DNA of 64,000 bases. Source: an uncultured Eubacteriales bacterium (GTDB lineage Bacteria > Bacillota > Clostridia > Oscillospirales > Acutalibacteraceae). Below are positions 16,925 through 26,099 of this stretch, piece by piece. Location of the stretch: NCBI GenBank assembly GCA_934729465.1, contig CAKVEP010000002.1, forward strand, positions 1-64,000, read 5' to 3'. Position 1 is the stretch's first letter; each line of letters opens with the position of its first letter. The position numbers and the translations under genes are program-made. The notes beneath the pieces are model-generated. The model saw only the letters and a program-made list of their open reading frames with translations. It was not told where the DNA came from and ran no database searches.

Positions 16925-19159
16925 ATGAGGCGACTGTTTGCAATAGTTGGATTTACGTATTTAATAACGCTTACAGTCGCAATGTTTTTGTCTGAAAAGG
17001 CGTTAGTGGTGTGCTTATGCTTAAATGCGGCTTGCTTTATAGTGTCTGTTTTAGTAAAAAACATAAGAAAGAATAAAATTTTTCCTATTGCTTTATTTAC
17101 TTCTCTTTTAGGATTTGGTGTTTATACTGCAAATTACAATATAAATATTTTGCCGATTAAGCAGCTATATGACAAAGACATAAATATATCAGGAGTGATA
17201 TGTGATATTCCGTATAAGAACAACGGAAGGTATTATTACACGATAGAAGTGGATAAAGTAGTAGGAAGGGAAAGCGGAAAAAAATTTAAGATGAGTTTGT
17301 CTTGTTCAGACGCCCTGGAAGCTGATATTTACGACAAATTTACAGGAAACGTTCATGCGTTTGAGCCTAATTTTTGTAGTGGATTTTATTCGAAGCAATA
17401 TAAAATGTCTCAAAAAAAATATATATCAGGTTTTTTGTATGATTACCAGCCTGTAGAAATACAAGAAAATTCAGAAAAACCATTTAATTATTATATTTTA
17501 AAATTTAGAGAAAAAATGTTGTCTTCAATGAAATCTCTTTTGCCTGAAACTCATGCCACAATTACAAATGGTGTGTTGCTAGGAGAAAAACAAGATTTAC
17601 CTCAAGACATAAAGAATGACTTTTTGAGGGTTGGGATATACCACTTATTAGCAGTGTCCGGAATACATGTTGTGTTATTGTGTGAGGCGGCGACTGCAGT
17701 TTTTAAAAAATTTAAATTTTCTAAGCGGTCAAGTAATTTGTTAACAATAGCGTTTATATTATTTTTTATGGCGGTTAATTGTTTTTCACCTTCTGTTGTA
17801 AGAGCCGGCGTAATGATGATAATATATTTGATTGGAGATTTATTTGGAAGAAAATCTGATTGTATAAATTCTTTGGGAATAGCTGTTTTGTTAATGTGTG
17901 CATTTAACCCTAATGCGGGCGGAGATATTAGAATATGGTTGTCGTCATTATCTGTGCTTGGTATAAACGTTTTAGAAACCAAGATTTTTAAATTTATTAA
18001 TAATTACGTTAGTTTACTAAGCGATGGAGCTGTGACAAGATATTTAGCAAAGTCAGTTTCAATGAGTCTTTCGGTTATGATAGCAACATTTCCTGTTACT
18101 GTTATATTTTTTAAAAGACTTTGTTTAATTGCGCCTATTTCCAATATACTTACCATGTTTCCTATAACATTTATGATTATATTATCTATGGTTTCAAACC
18201 TTATGTATGTTGCGGGAGTATCTAAGGCTTTTATTATGCCGCTTTTATGTGTTTTAAAGATTGACGTAGATTACGTTATTAATGTTTGCAGATGGCTGTC
18301 TGGGTTTCCTTTTGCGTGTGTTTCGATAGAATACAAATTTATATCATTGTGGGTATCGTCAGTATTAATTTTAATAGGTTTAAGCGTTATATTTGGGGAC
18401 GTAAAAAAACAAGTAAAATTTATAAGTTTGCTCTCTTTAAATATATTATTTGTAGGAATTATATCTTATAAAATTTTAATGAGAGATGTGACAAGGCTAA
18501 GTGTATTAGATGTTGGAAATGGCTGTTCGCTAGTCCTGAGCAAAAACGGAAGAAATTCAGTAATCTGTTGCGGAGGGGAAGAGTACTATTGTGATAGATT
18601 GGGTAGGTATTTAGACTCTATTAATACTGGTTACTTGGATTTACTGTTAGTTCCGTCTGGCGCCGAAGAGAGTAGTATGTTTTTTAACGATGTAAATGAT
18701 AAGTTTAAGAAAAATTGTGTTGTAACGGCGGATTCTATGTGCGTAGGTCAAGGACTGCAGAACAAAGAAACAAACACTCGTTTTGAGACGTTTAAAGACA
18801 AAATAGATATTAAGCTATGGAACGACATAGCAATAAATACTTACGAAGCTGAAGATAAAACGTGGATGTTTTTGAATATAGACAATATAAATATTCTTGT
18901 GTGTCCAAACGGAGGAGATGCAAAAAATATACCAAGCAAATGGCTAGACTGCGATATATTTATAACGGGTAGTCTTCCGATTAATTACGATTTAATTCAT
19001 CCGGTTTATAATATTTTATCTGAAAGTAAAATGTCTTGTGAGAATAATTTAATAAAGCTTTCCAAAAATACTCTAAATAATTATGTCACCTCCAATTATG
19101 GTACTATAAATATAGATATAAAAAATCCAAGTACAATTACGATAAGGAGGGAAACATAA
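16925..19159 (+). CDS. comEC: ComEC/Rec2 family competence membrane protein with degenerate metallo-beta-lactamase domain
   Basis: Inner-membrane channel protein for uptake of single-stranded DNA. In 744 residues: two to three N-terminal membrane helices, an OB-like extracellular domain (about 80-190), the competence helix bundle with GVLLGEKQDLP and HLLAVSGIHV (about 215-250), then further membrane segments to about 510. The C-terminal domain begins LDVGNGCSLVLSKNG near 525, but the family HPHxDH metal-binding motif is replaced by PSGAEES near 577. The nuclease-like domain therefore keeps its fold signature but lacks its metal ligands. The stop overlaps the holA start (TAATG). Confidence 0.92.
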   Translation: MRRLFAIVGFTYLITLTVAMFLSEKALVVCLCLNAACFIVSVLVKNIRKNKIFPIALFTSLLGFGVYTANYNINILPIKQLYDKDINISGVICDIPYKNNGRYYYTIEVDKVVGRESGKKFKMSLSCSDALEADIYDKFTGNVHAFEPNFCSGFYSKQYKMSQKKYISGFLYDYQPVEIQENSEKPFNYYILKFREKMLSSMKSLLPETHATITNGVLLGEKQDLPQDIKNDFLRVGIYHLLAVSGIHVVLLCEAATAVFKKFKFSKRSSNLLTIAFILFFMAVNCFSPSVVRAGVMMIIYLIGDLFGRKSDCINSLGIAVLLMCAFNPNAGGDIRIWLSSLSVLGINVLETKIFKFINNYVSLLSDGAVTRYLAKSVSMSLSVMIATFPVTVIFFKRLCLIAPISNILTMFPITFMIILSMVSNLMYVAGVSKAFIMPLLCVLKIDVDYVINVCRWLSGFPFACVSIEYKFISLWVSSVLILIGLSVIFGDVKKQVKFISLLSLNILFVGIISYKILMRDVTRLSVLDVGNGCSLVLSKNGRNSVICCGGEEYYCDRLGRYLDSINTGYLDLLLVPSGAEESSMFFNDVNDKFKKNCVVTADSMCVGQGLQNKETNTRFETFKDKIDIKLWNDIAINTYEAEDKTWMFLNIDNINILVCPNGGDAKNIPSKWLDCDIFITGSLPINYDLIHPVYNILSESKMSCENNLIKLSKNTLNNYVTSNYGTINIDIKNPSTITIRRET

Positions 19160-20202
19160 TGCCTAATATGACTGAAAGAGAATTTCAAAAGCATATAAAA
19201 GACAAAAATTTAAAAAATTTATATTTTATTTACGGCGATGATACATATAATGTGGTTCGATTTAGAGATGGCTTAGTAAAGCAAATAGTGGGGGAAAATA
19301 CGAATAGTCTTAATTACGTTGAAATGGATGGACAAAATTTAAATATAGACAAATTAGCTATGAGTGTAGAATTATATCCAATTGCTTCAAGTAAAAAATG
19401 TATAGCAGTAAAAAATTTAGATGTGGATTTGCTAAACTCAGATGATTTCGAAAAATTGATTGATACGATTAGCGACATACCTGAATATTGCTGTGTTATA
19501 ATAAGCCAAACCACGATTAAAATTGAAAAGAAATGTTCTGCTCGGTGGAAAAAAATAATTTCTGTATTTGAAAAATTGGGTATAGCTTTAAAATTAGAAA
19601 ATAAGACGGTAATTTCTATCGAGAAGCAAGTGATTAAGTGGGCTGAAAAACAAGGAAAAATTTTGTCGCCTAAAAATGCAGCGTTTATATGCAAAACTTG
19701 TGGGAGTGATTTAATTAATCTTAAAAATGAGATAGATAAGATTTGTGCGTTTGAAGAAAGTAATGAAATTAGCGAAAAATCTATAAAATTACTGATAGTT
19801 AATAATCTGGAAACTAATGTATTTGAGATGTGTAAAATGATGGCTAAGGGGAAGAAAAAAGAATCATTAATGTTTTTACGTCAACTTTTGTTTCAAGGGG
19901 AAGAGCCGGTTGCTATTCTAGGGGTTATATCAAGCGCTTATATTGACATGTATAGAGTGAAAGTTGCGATAGAATATGGATGTCAAAGTTCGTATATTTC
20001 GAGTGTGTTTGATTATAAGAGGAAGGAATTTAGACTTTCAAGCGCCGAAAAAAACTCTGTAGGAATGTCGTTAAACAGTATTAAAAAGATTATTGATATA
20101 TTAATTAAAGCCGATTTAAACTTAAAAAGTAGTAGAGTAAACCCTCAGTTGCTTTTGGAATTAACTGTGGTAAAAATAATGATGTTACAAAATAACAGGT
20201 GA
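19159..20202 (+). CDS. holA: DNA polymerase III delta subunit
   Basis: Clamp-loader subunit that opens the beta clamp. The N-terminal NLYFIYGDDTY (about 15-25) and later NLKNEIDKI (about 190) are family features. 347 residues, usual length. The comEC-holA order is common in Firmicutes, usually followed by rpsT, which here lies elsewhere (5.3 kb). The ribosome site AAGGAGGG lies inside the end of comEC. Confidence 0.93.
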   Translation: MPNMTEREFQKHIKDKNLKNLYFIYGDDTYNVVRFRDGLVKQIVGENTNSLNYVEMDGQNLNIDKLAMSVELYPIASSKKCIAVKNLDVDLLNSDDFEKLIDTISDIPEYCCVIISQTTIKIEKKCSARWKKIISVFEKLGIALKLENKTVISIEKQVIKWAEKQGKILSPKNAAFICKTCGSDLINLKNEIDKICAFEESNEISEKSIKLLIVNNLETNVFEMCKMMAKGKKKESLMFLRQLLFQGEEPVAILGVISSAYIDMYRVKVAIEYGCQSSYISSVFDYKRKEFRLSSAEKNSVGMSLNSIKKIIDILIKADLNLKSSRVNPQLLLELTVVKIMMLQNNR

Positions 20203-20207
20203 GATAT

Positions 20208-20804
20208 TTGATAAATATAAATGAAGCAATAATCGTGGAAGGCAAATACGATAAAATAAAAATTTCTAATATAGTAAACACGCTGATAGTGAAAACAGAA
20301 GGATTTAAAATTTTTAAGGACAAACAAAAATTAGACTTAATAAGACAGCTTGCTGAAAATACGGGAATTATAGTCTTAACAGACAGTGATGCTGCTGGAT
20401 TCTTAATTAGAAATTACATAAAAAGTTCAGTAACAACAGGCGTTGTTAAACATGCATATATCCCTGATGTGAAAGGGAAAGAGAAGCGAAAAAAGACTCA
20501 GTCAAAAGAAGGAAAGCTTGGGGTTGAGGGGATTGACGATACAATTTTATTATCTGCTATAAAAAAATGTATTGATAGCGGTGAATTTAAAGAAAGAGCT
20601 TGTAAATTTAAAATAAGCAAGGTGGATTTATACAATGCCGGATTAGTGGGACATGAGTGTAGTAAAAAATTAAGAAAAAGCTTGTTTTTAGAGTTAAATC
20701 TGCCGGAGTATTTTTCAACAAATAATTTATTAGAATTTTTGAACTATACTTTAGATAACCAAGAAAATAATGATATATTAAAAAAATACAACCTTTTAAA
20801 ATAA
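20208..20804 (+). CDS. Toprim domain protein, ribonuclease M5-like (DUF4093 type)
   Basis: The Toprim fold is visible: AIIVEGKYDKIKI (catalytic Glu, about 6-18) and VLTDSDAAG (DxD, about 61). The protein has 198 residues. RNase M5 matures 5S rRNA, and this clostridial variant is often annotated as DUF4093. The TTG at 20208 follows AGGTGAG and is preferred to the GTG overlapping holA. The usual partner ksgA is absent. RNase M5 activity itself is inferred. Confidence 0.8.
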   Translation: MININEAIIVEGKYDKIKISNIVNTLIVKTEGFKIFKDKQKLDLIRQLAENTGIIVLTDSDAAGFLIRNYIKSSVTTGVVKHAYIPDVKGKEKRKKTQSKEGKLGVEGIDDTILLSAIKKCIDSGEFKERACKFKISKVDLYNAGLVGHECSKKLRKSLFLELNLPEYFSTNNLLEFLNYTLDNQENNDILKKYNLLK

Positions 20805-20822
20805 TAAAGGGTTGTATTTTTA
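20783..20822. terminator. bidirectional terminator between the Toprim gene and gerW
   Basis: AAAATACAACC / GGTTGTATTTT stem with T-runs in both directions, overlapping the end of the Toprim gene. Confidence 0.75.
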
Positions 20823-20825
20823 AAT

Positions 20826-21224
20826 TTAGTCTTTGTTATTTGCCTTTTTTTCTCTGTGCTTTTTAATTGCGTTGTTTATCTTACTTATAATATCAGGGGT
20901 CATAGCGATAATTCTATCTATAGCACCGTTAAATGATTCCACTTGAAGCAATTTTACTTCGTCTTTTGTAATTACAAGAAACGCCACGGGTAAAATAGTA
21001 ATTCCAGCTCCGCTTCCGCCTCCGAAGAGGTCCTTATCTACAGCTTTTTTAGAATTAAAGTCAGAACCTCCGGCAGCGAATCCGTAGGTAACTTTAGAAA
21101 CGGGTATAATAGTAGTCCCATCAGGAGTGGTTATAGTATTGCCTATGATGGTATCCACGTCTATCATGTCTCGAATTTTGTCCATGGTAACTCCCATCAT
21201 ACCTTCAACTTTATTTTCGCTCAT
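20826..21224 (-). CDS. gerW: GerW family sporulation protein (YtfJ)
   Basis: Spore protein; in Bacillus GerW is needed for normal germination. The 132-residue protein contains TIIPVSKVTYGFAAGGSDF and the Gly-rich GGGSGAGITILPVAF, both family hallmarks, then a basic C-terminus. ATG 21224 follows GGAAGGTG by 6 bases. It is directly downstream of the DUF2953 gene, the ytfI-ytfJ pairing of Bacillus. Confidence 0.94.
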   Translation of the reverse strand: MSENKVEGMMGVTMDKIRDMIDVDTIIGNTITTPDGTTIIPVSKVTYGFAAGGSDFNSKKAVDKDLFGGGSGAGITILPVAFLVITKDEVKLLQVESFNGAIDRIIAMTPDIISKINNAIKKHREKKANNKD

Positions 21225-21246
21225 CAAAAACACCTTCCAAAGTAGT

Positions 21247-21813
21247 TTATTTATCTATAATTTTATTATACTCCTTTATAAAATACAAGAACGATTTTAA
21301 AATTTGGAAAACAGTACCGTAAAAATGGAAATTTAAAAAAAACGTAGTTTTATCTCCGAGAAAGTCGGGCGAAACGTTTATATCATAGCTCTCTAGCTCA
21401 GCGTTGGATATTACTCCACCGAAAAAGGGATATATTACAGAAGAAAATTTTGCATAAAGTAGAGCTGTTTTAGCGGCGTCACTTCCGCTTACTTTTACTT
21501 TTAAAACGATTTCCTTTATCTTTATGCCTTTTAATATCTCGATAAAAGTTTTTACTCCTATTTTAATTATTCCCAGTCCAAAGGAAATTATATTACTGTT
21601 TTTTTTCTTTTTTGTATTATTTTCCTGTTTGTAATTTTTATCATGATTCTTGCGACTTTTCTTTTTAACACGAGTAGGAATTTTAATTTTTAAACCGAAT
21701 ATAATTATATGAACATTTAAACCGTCCGAGTAATTAACTACAACGTTTATAGGCGTAAATAAAACTAATAAAATTAATAATAAAAGAAACATTAAAACAT
21801 ACAAAAATATCAT
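21247..21813 (-). CDS. DUF2953 membrane-anchored protein (YtfI-like)
   Basis: One N-terminal membrane helix (residues 1-22, Leu-rich) is followed by a Lys-rich segment (about 50-75) and a predicted extracytoplasmic or cytoplasmic domain to residue 188. Function is unknown; in Bacillus the homologue ytfI neighbours ytfJ (gerW), as here, which points to a sporulation role. Confidence 0.8.
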   Translation of the reverse strand: MIFLYVLMFLLLLILLVLFTPINVVVNYSDGLNVHIIIFGLKIKIPTRVKKKSRKNHDKNYKQENNTKKKKNSNIISFGLGIIKIGVKTFIEILKGIKIKEIVLKVKVSGSDAAKTALLYAKFSSVIYPFFGGVISNAELESYDINVSPDFLGDKTTFFLNFHFYGTVFQILKSFLYFIKEYNKIIDK

Positions 21814-21822
21814 ATTATAAAT

Positions 21823-22341
21823 CTATTTCCCTTCATTTGAAACTTCGGGTAAATCGTTGATAGATGATAGTCCAAAACATCTGAGAAAAGTTTCGGTTGT
21901 GGAGTAAATTATAGGTTTGCCGGGAATGTCGAGTCTTCCTGTTTCTTTTATTAAAGATTTTTCAATAAGATTATTAATTAATTTAGAACAATCAACGCCT
22001 CTGATGTTTTGAATAAAGCTTTTTGTAACGGGTTCGTTGTAAGCTATTATAGCTAAAACCTCCATGGCAGATGAAGACAACGCATTAGATTGATTAATTT
22101 TTAAAACATCTTTAATGTACTCAGAGTAATCAGGGTTTGAGCACATTTGATATTTATTATTTAATTTTATTATTGATATTCCGGAGTTATTTTTTTTAAG
22201 CTTTTCTACGAGTTTACCAATTATAATTTCAACTTGAGAATCATTTAAATTGAGAACCTTTGAAATTTGTTTTATTTCTAAAGGCTCTCCGCTGGCAAAT
22301 AGCATAGCTTCAACTATAGGTATAAATTTATCGTCTGACAT
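21823..22341 (-). CDS. scpB: segregation and condensation protein B
   Basis: Winged-helix kleisin-interacting subunit of the SMC-ScpAB condensin. In 172 residues: EAMLFASGEPLEIKQISKVL at the start, then ALEVLAIIAYN-like (AMEVLAIIAYNEPVTKSFI, about 92-110) and IRGVDCSKLINNLIEK. It starts 5 bases after scpA. Confidence 0.95.
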   Translation of the reverse strand: MSDDKFIPIVEAMLFASGEPLEIKQISKVLNLNDSQVEIIIGKLVEKLKKNNSGISIIKLNNKYQMCSNPDYSEYIKDVLKINQSNALSSSAMEVLAIIAYNEPVTKSFIQNIRGVDCSKLINNLIEKSLIKETGRLDIPGKPIIYSTTETFLRCFGLSSINDLPEVSNEGK

Positions 22342-22345
22342 AAAC

Positions 22346-23053
22346 TTAAGATTTCTCCTTGTTCAAAGATATTTTCAGCTCATCATTTTTTTCGATTAGA
22401 AGGATACGTTTGTTTTTTACAAGCTCAAGAACAGCCAAAAAGGTGGCAACAGCGCTTGATTTACTTAATTTATTATGGAACAAATTTTTATATGGAAACG
22501 GGTCAAGGCGCATAAGTTTTTTTAAAATGTGTATTACCCTTGAAAATACAGACACAATTTTTTTAGAAACAATTGTTTTTATTTTGTTATCTTCGTTTGG
22601 TTTTGTTTCAGGCTTAGGCAACAATACGTTTAGATAAACTTTCAAAAGCTCTGATGGTTTGTGAGATTTTCCGTAAGTTTTATCGGCTTCTATTGTTTCG
22701 GTGCCCCTTGTGAAAAAGTTCGGATTAAAATTATCCGTCAAACATTTTGCAGCTTCCTTGTAAGACTGAAAAGCGTTTAACGTGTCAGATAATTCGCTTT
22801 TAAGCTCCATAGCCTCGTTATTGTTTGGCAGCAACGACACCGTTTTTATATATATAAGTTTTGCAGCCATTTCAAGAAATTCACTTTTTATCTCAATATT
22901 GTTGTCACGCATAAGGTTAATCTGTTCCATGTATTGGTCTAGCAGGGTGGAAATTTTTATATCACTTATACTTATTTTCTTTTTATCTATTAATTTTACC
23001 AATAGGTCTAAAGGACCCTCAAAGTTATTTAGTTTATATGAAATTGTGTTCAT
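22346..23053 (-). CDS. scpA: segregation and condensation protein A (kleisin)
   Basis: Kleisin bridging the two SMC heads. The 235 residues begin with NNFEGPLDLLVKLIDKKKI, the SMC-neck-binding N-terminal domain. EFLEMAAKLIYIKTVSLLP follows, and a C-terminal winged helix contains SSAVATFLAVLELVKNKRI. It begins 4 bases after the M50 protease stop and is translationally close to scpB. Confidence 0.95.
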   Translation of the reverse strand: MNTISYKLNNFEGPLDLLVKLIDKKKISISDIKISTLLDQYMEQINLMRDNNIEIKSEFLEMAAKLIYIKTVSLLPNNNEAMELKSELSDTLNAFQSYKEAAKCLTDNFNPNFFTRGTETIEADKTYGKSHKPSELLKVYLNVLLPKPETKPNEDNKIKTIVSKKIVSVFSRVIHILKKLMRLDPFPYKNLFHNKLSKSSAVATFLAVLELVKNKRILLIEKNDELKISLNKEKS

Positions 23054-23057
23054 AGCT

Positions 23058-23732
23058 TTACCTAAAAATAGAAAATGGTAAGTAAGTGATGTTAACTATA
23101 AAATTGTATAAATAGGTTTGCATCAAGCTTAGCGGACGATTAAATAAACCAAAGAATAATAGTATTATTATCGTAAGAGAAAATAAATATTGTTTGGAGT
23201 AATATTTATTTATAAACTTTGACGGAATAAAAGCTTCGAAAATTTTAGAGCCGTCAAGCGGTGGTACAGGCAATAAATTGAAAACCGCAAGACCAACATT
23301 CATTATTATATAATACGATAAAAATGAATAAACCCAATAAAATAGTTCATTAGCGGCAGGATTAAAAAATAAAAGAATAAAGTTTAATATGAGACCTCCC
23401 GCTATTGCTGCCAATAAGTTTGAAATTGGACCTGCAAGAGCTGTTAAAGCGTTGTCCTTTCTGGGATTTTTAAAATTTCTTGGGTCCACAGGCACAGGCT
23501 TAGCCCAACCGAAGTTAAATAAAAGTATAGACAATGCTCCAATTGGGTCGAAATGGGCAAGTGGATTTAGAGTCATTCTTCCGCTGCGCTTAGCAGTGTC
23601 ATCACCTAATTTGTAAGCCATCCATCCGTGAGCACATTCGTGCAAAGGGAGTATCAAAAATATTATTGTTAAAACGGCAACTATTCTTGCGATAACGTCT
23701 AAAAAACTCAAGTTTGGTTGAAGAAACCACAT
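23058..23732 (-). CDS. site-2 protease family (M50) membrane metalloprotease
   Basis: Intramembrane zinc protease, RseP/SpoIVFB superfamily. The 224 residues have HECAH at 31-35 as the HExxH zinc motif and a distal NLLPVPPLDGSKI (about 158) holding the third ligand Asp. About five to six membrane helices. Gene order M50-scpA-scpB is typical of Firmicutes (Bacillus ypuF-ypuG region). ATG 23732 lies 10 bases from GGAGG; TTG 23738 is the alternative. Confidence 0.93.
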   Translation of the reverse strand: MWFLQPNLSFLDVIARIVAVLTIIFLILPLHECAHGWMAYKLGDDTAKRSGRMTLNPLAHFDPIGALSILLFNFGWAKPVPVDPRNFKNPRKDNALTALAGPISNLLAAIAGGLILNFILLFFNPAANELFYWVYSFLSYYIIMNVGLAVFNLLPVPPLDGSKIFEAFIPSKFINKYYSKQYLFSLTIIILLFFGLFNRPLSLMQTYLYNFIVNITYLPFSIFR

Positions 23733-23796
23733 TATCAAAACACCTCCAACTAAATTATATCATTTATATGATATTATACACAAGTTTTAATTTAAA

Positions 23797-23830
23797 AAAA
23801 GCTAATGCCCATAAAGACATTAACTTTTTT
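23797..23830 (-). terminator. terminator of RNase P RNA
   Basis: On the minus strand, GTTAATG / CATTAGC flank a short loop and are followed by a run of seven T, about 20 bases after the RNase P RNA 3' end. Confidence 0.6.
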
Positions 23831-23847
23831 AAGTAAATAAAATAGAT

Positions 23848-24195
23848 AAGTAGATCTATAAGCCGAATTCTGTTAAAGGTAATCATCTATCTTGGCTGAG
23901 CGTTGCCGACTCAGCTCACTGCCACCTCCCAAGGGCACATCTGGCAAATGTAAAACGCCCTTATAACCACGGTGTTGCTCCGGATAGGGTTTACAGAGCC
24001 ATACAGTCTCCCGTATGCTGGTGAGCTCTTACCTCGCCTTTCCATCCTTACCTGAAAAACAGGCGGTATATTTCTGTTGCACTATCCCTAGGGTCACCCC
24101 CGGCGGTCGTTAACCGTTATCCTGCCATGCGGAGCTCGGACTTTCCTCAGGTGCGGTTTTTCAACACTACACCCGTAATTACCCAATCTACTTAC
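23848..24195 (-). ncRNA. rnpB: RNase P RNA, type A
   Basis: Catalytic RNA that trims tRNA 5' leaders. On the minus strand the conserved GAGGAAAGTCCGAGCTC (24140s), GGTAAGAGCTCACC (P12 arm), the GGAGCAACACCG stretch and the 3' segment ACAGAATTCGGCTTATAGAT are all present. The ends pair (AAGTAGATTG with ATCTACTT) to form P1. Length about 348. Its start matches the promoter-predicted start. Confidence 0.97.
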
Positions 24196-24201
24196 CATTT
24201 A

Positions 24202-24231
24202 ATTATATTATAGTTTAAAATCTATTGTCAA
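24202..24231 (-). promoter_or_regulatory. sigma-A-type promoter for rnpB
   Basis: TTGACA (24226-24231), an 18-base spacer and TATAAT (24202-24207), both perfect consensus. Predicted start near 24195, at the RNA 5' end. Confidence 0.85.
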
Positions 24232-24242
24232 GGAAAAATTCA

Positions 24243-25856
24243 TTACAATATAGCAGAGATAACCTCAGCAATCATATTAAATAGCATACCGAATAATGCT
24301 CCTCTTCTAAACATCTCATTTCTTTTCTCTTTTTCTTTAGCTACGTTGTCTTTAATTTGTTGGACTAAGCTATCATAGTTTGCTTGAGCAAGCTTTAACG
24401 AAGTTTCTAATTTTTTATTTTCCTGTCGTATTTGATTTACTGTAAGCTTTACTTCTCTTGCTTGTTTTTCGATTTTCTTTTCTTCATCTCCAACAATTTT
24501 TTTATTTTCCATGGAACTAAGTTTCCTTATTAGTGAGGTATTTTCTGATAGCAATTTAGCGAATTGTTTCAAACTGCTATAAGCGGAAAGCGTTCTTGTC
24601 CAACGTGTTTCCTCATCTACTTTATCATCATCTAAATATGATTTTGCTTTAACTATTGAGTCATATGTATTATTGTAAATGTCTTTATATAGTTTCATGA
24701 AGTTTAAAGTTGGTAAACTGTCGTTGTCTGAATCCATTGATGAATATTTTAAAATTCTTTTTTGATTGATAAATCTTACATATAACTTGTTAAGAGTGCT
24801 TAAACTGCTTTTGGATATATTAAAGTTTTGACAAAGAGCTTCATATTCTTCAGTCATTTTTTTATACTTTTGTTTTGTTTGAGATCTAATTACAAACCAT
24901 TTTTTATTTTGGCTTTCTACGATTTTTCCAATATCATCTATTGTACTTTCTATGTCGTTAATTTGAGATATAATATCTCCAAAATTGTAAGCACATTTTG
25001 TTTTTTCTTTATATAGTTCTTCGCCGTTGTATTTTATAACGTAACGGAAATTATTATCTGCATCAAGACCAATTTTTTCTCTTGTAAGACCAACGGAATT
25101 TTCTTTGTAATCTTTTTTAATTTCACTTAATTTTTTGTTAGGGAAAAAGGATTTTTGCAAATTTTCAAGAGTGTCTTCTATTATGTTAATAATGTTGTCT
25201 AAAATATTTGGAGAGTAAATATAGTCTTCCTTTTTAAATTTATGTAAAAGTTTAAAAAATTCCTCATTTTTTTCTTTTGGATTCTGTACTCCCAATTTTT
25301 TTAGAGTTTTTGTGTTTTCGACAAATGTTTTACATACTTTATTTTCAGCGTCTAGCTGGGCATTTGTTGTATTTTGAGCATTTGAAAACAAATCATTAAT
25401 CTCTTTTAAGAAATTTTCAGAATCTAAACTAACCGCATTACATGCTTTTTCTATTGCATGTTTAAGAATCTTTTCTAAATTGGTTTTAAAGTTAACTTTG
25501 GTTACTTTATTACTTTTTTGGTCTTTGTGAGCGCCAACAACTGTTTGATGGTATTCATTTCCTTCTTTGCCATTTTCAATTATTGGCATGTGTTTGAATG
25601 CTATTGTTTCAGTGTAATCGGGGTAATACTTGTAAAATTTACAGTAAAAATTAATTGGTTCGTCCAAGTCTTTTAAAAAACTGTTTATTGCAGCTTGAGT
25701 TTTAGATTTTAAATTTTTTTCTCTTTGTTGTTTTTTGAACCAAAAATCAGTATCTTTTTCAAGTTTTTTTAATTTGCTCTCTAGAACAACTTTGTATTTT
25801 TTGTAATCGTTAATTGTTTTTTGAGGTATTGTTATATTTGCATTGTTTATTTGCAT
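24243..25856 (-). CDS. orphan coiled-coil protein with hydrophobic C-terminus (537 aa)
   Basis: I do not recognise this protein. It is Lys/Asn/Glu/Ser-rich and largely predicted helical. Coiled-coil-like stretches lie near residues 15-60, 250-330 and 440-510 (heptad-like KKIEKQAREVKLTVNQIRQE). It has no signal peptide and no Cys clusters. The last 20 residues are hydrophobic (ALFGMLFNMIAEVISAIL), as in a tail anchor or amphipathic membrane helix. It is a single-gene unit with a perfect-consensus promoter and an AAAGGA ribosome site. Two other orphans in the window (36.3 and 47.0 kb) share this character. A structural or membrane-acting protein is possible; function is not assigned. Confidence 0.8.
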   Translation of the reverse strand: MQINNANITIPQKTINDYKKYKVVLESKLKKLEKDTDFWFKKQQREKNLKSKTQAAINSFLKDLDEPINFYCKFYKYYPDYTETIAFKHMPIIENGKEGNEYHQTVVGAHKDQKSNKVTKVNFKTNLEKILKHAIEKACNAVSLDSENFLKEINDLFSNAQNTTNAQLDAENKVCKTFVENTKTLKKLGVQNPKEKNEEFFKLLHKFKKEDYIYSPNILDNIINIIEDTLENLQKSFFPNKKLSEIKKDYKENSVGLTREKIGLDADNNFRYVIKYNGEELYKEKTKCAYNFGDIISQINDIESTIDDIGKIVESQNKKWFVIRSQTKQKYKKMTEEYEALCQNFNISKSSLSTLNKLYVRFINQKRILKYSSMDSDNDSLPTLNFMKLYKDIYNNTYDSIVKAKSYLDDDKVDEETRWTRTLSAYSSLKQFAKLLSENTSLIRKLSSMENKKIVGDEEKKIEKQAREVKLTVNQIRQENKKLETSLKLAQANYDSLVQQIKDNVAKEKEKRNEMFRRGALFGMLFNMIAEVISAIL

Positions 25857-25896
25857 TTTATCAATCCTTTCTATGTATTTTTAGGTTTACACAACT

Positions 25897-25925
25897 ATTA
25901 TATATACAAATGAATAAATTGTCAA
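25897..25925 (-). promoter_or_regulatory. perfect sigma-A promoter for the 24.2-kb orphan gene
   Basis: TTGACA (25920-25925), 17-base spacer, TATAAT (25897-25902): both boxes match consensus exactly. The remaining sequence to cotJA (25926-26099) shows no gene; a CATAAATTA at 26065-26073 could be a mother-cell sigma -10 for cotJ, but no convincing -35 was found. Confidence 0.85.
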
Positions 25926-26099
25926 TACATTAATTATAAAATTTATTATAAATTAAAAATTTTTGTGTTATTATCTCCAACGCAATTATCAAAAGTTGAG
26001 TGATTTGTAACAATTGTGTTTTTAATTTGATAGTATATAGTGTAATGCAGAAATTTGTCTGAGACATAAATTAGTGTGATATAGAAAGGGGACAGCGCA

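Noticed and set aside
26040..26099. Sigma-E or sigma-K promoter for cotJABC
   Set aside because: A CATAAATTA -10-like string exists, but no matching -35 at the right distance.
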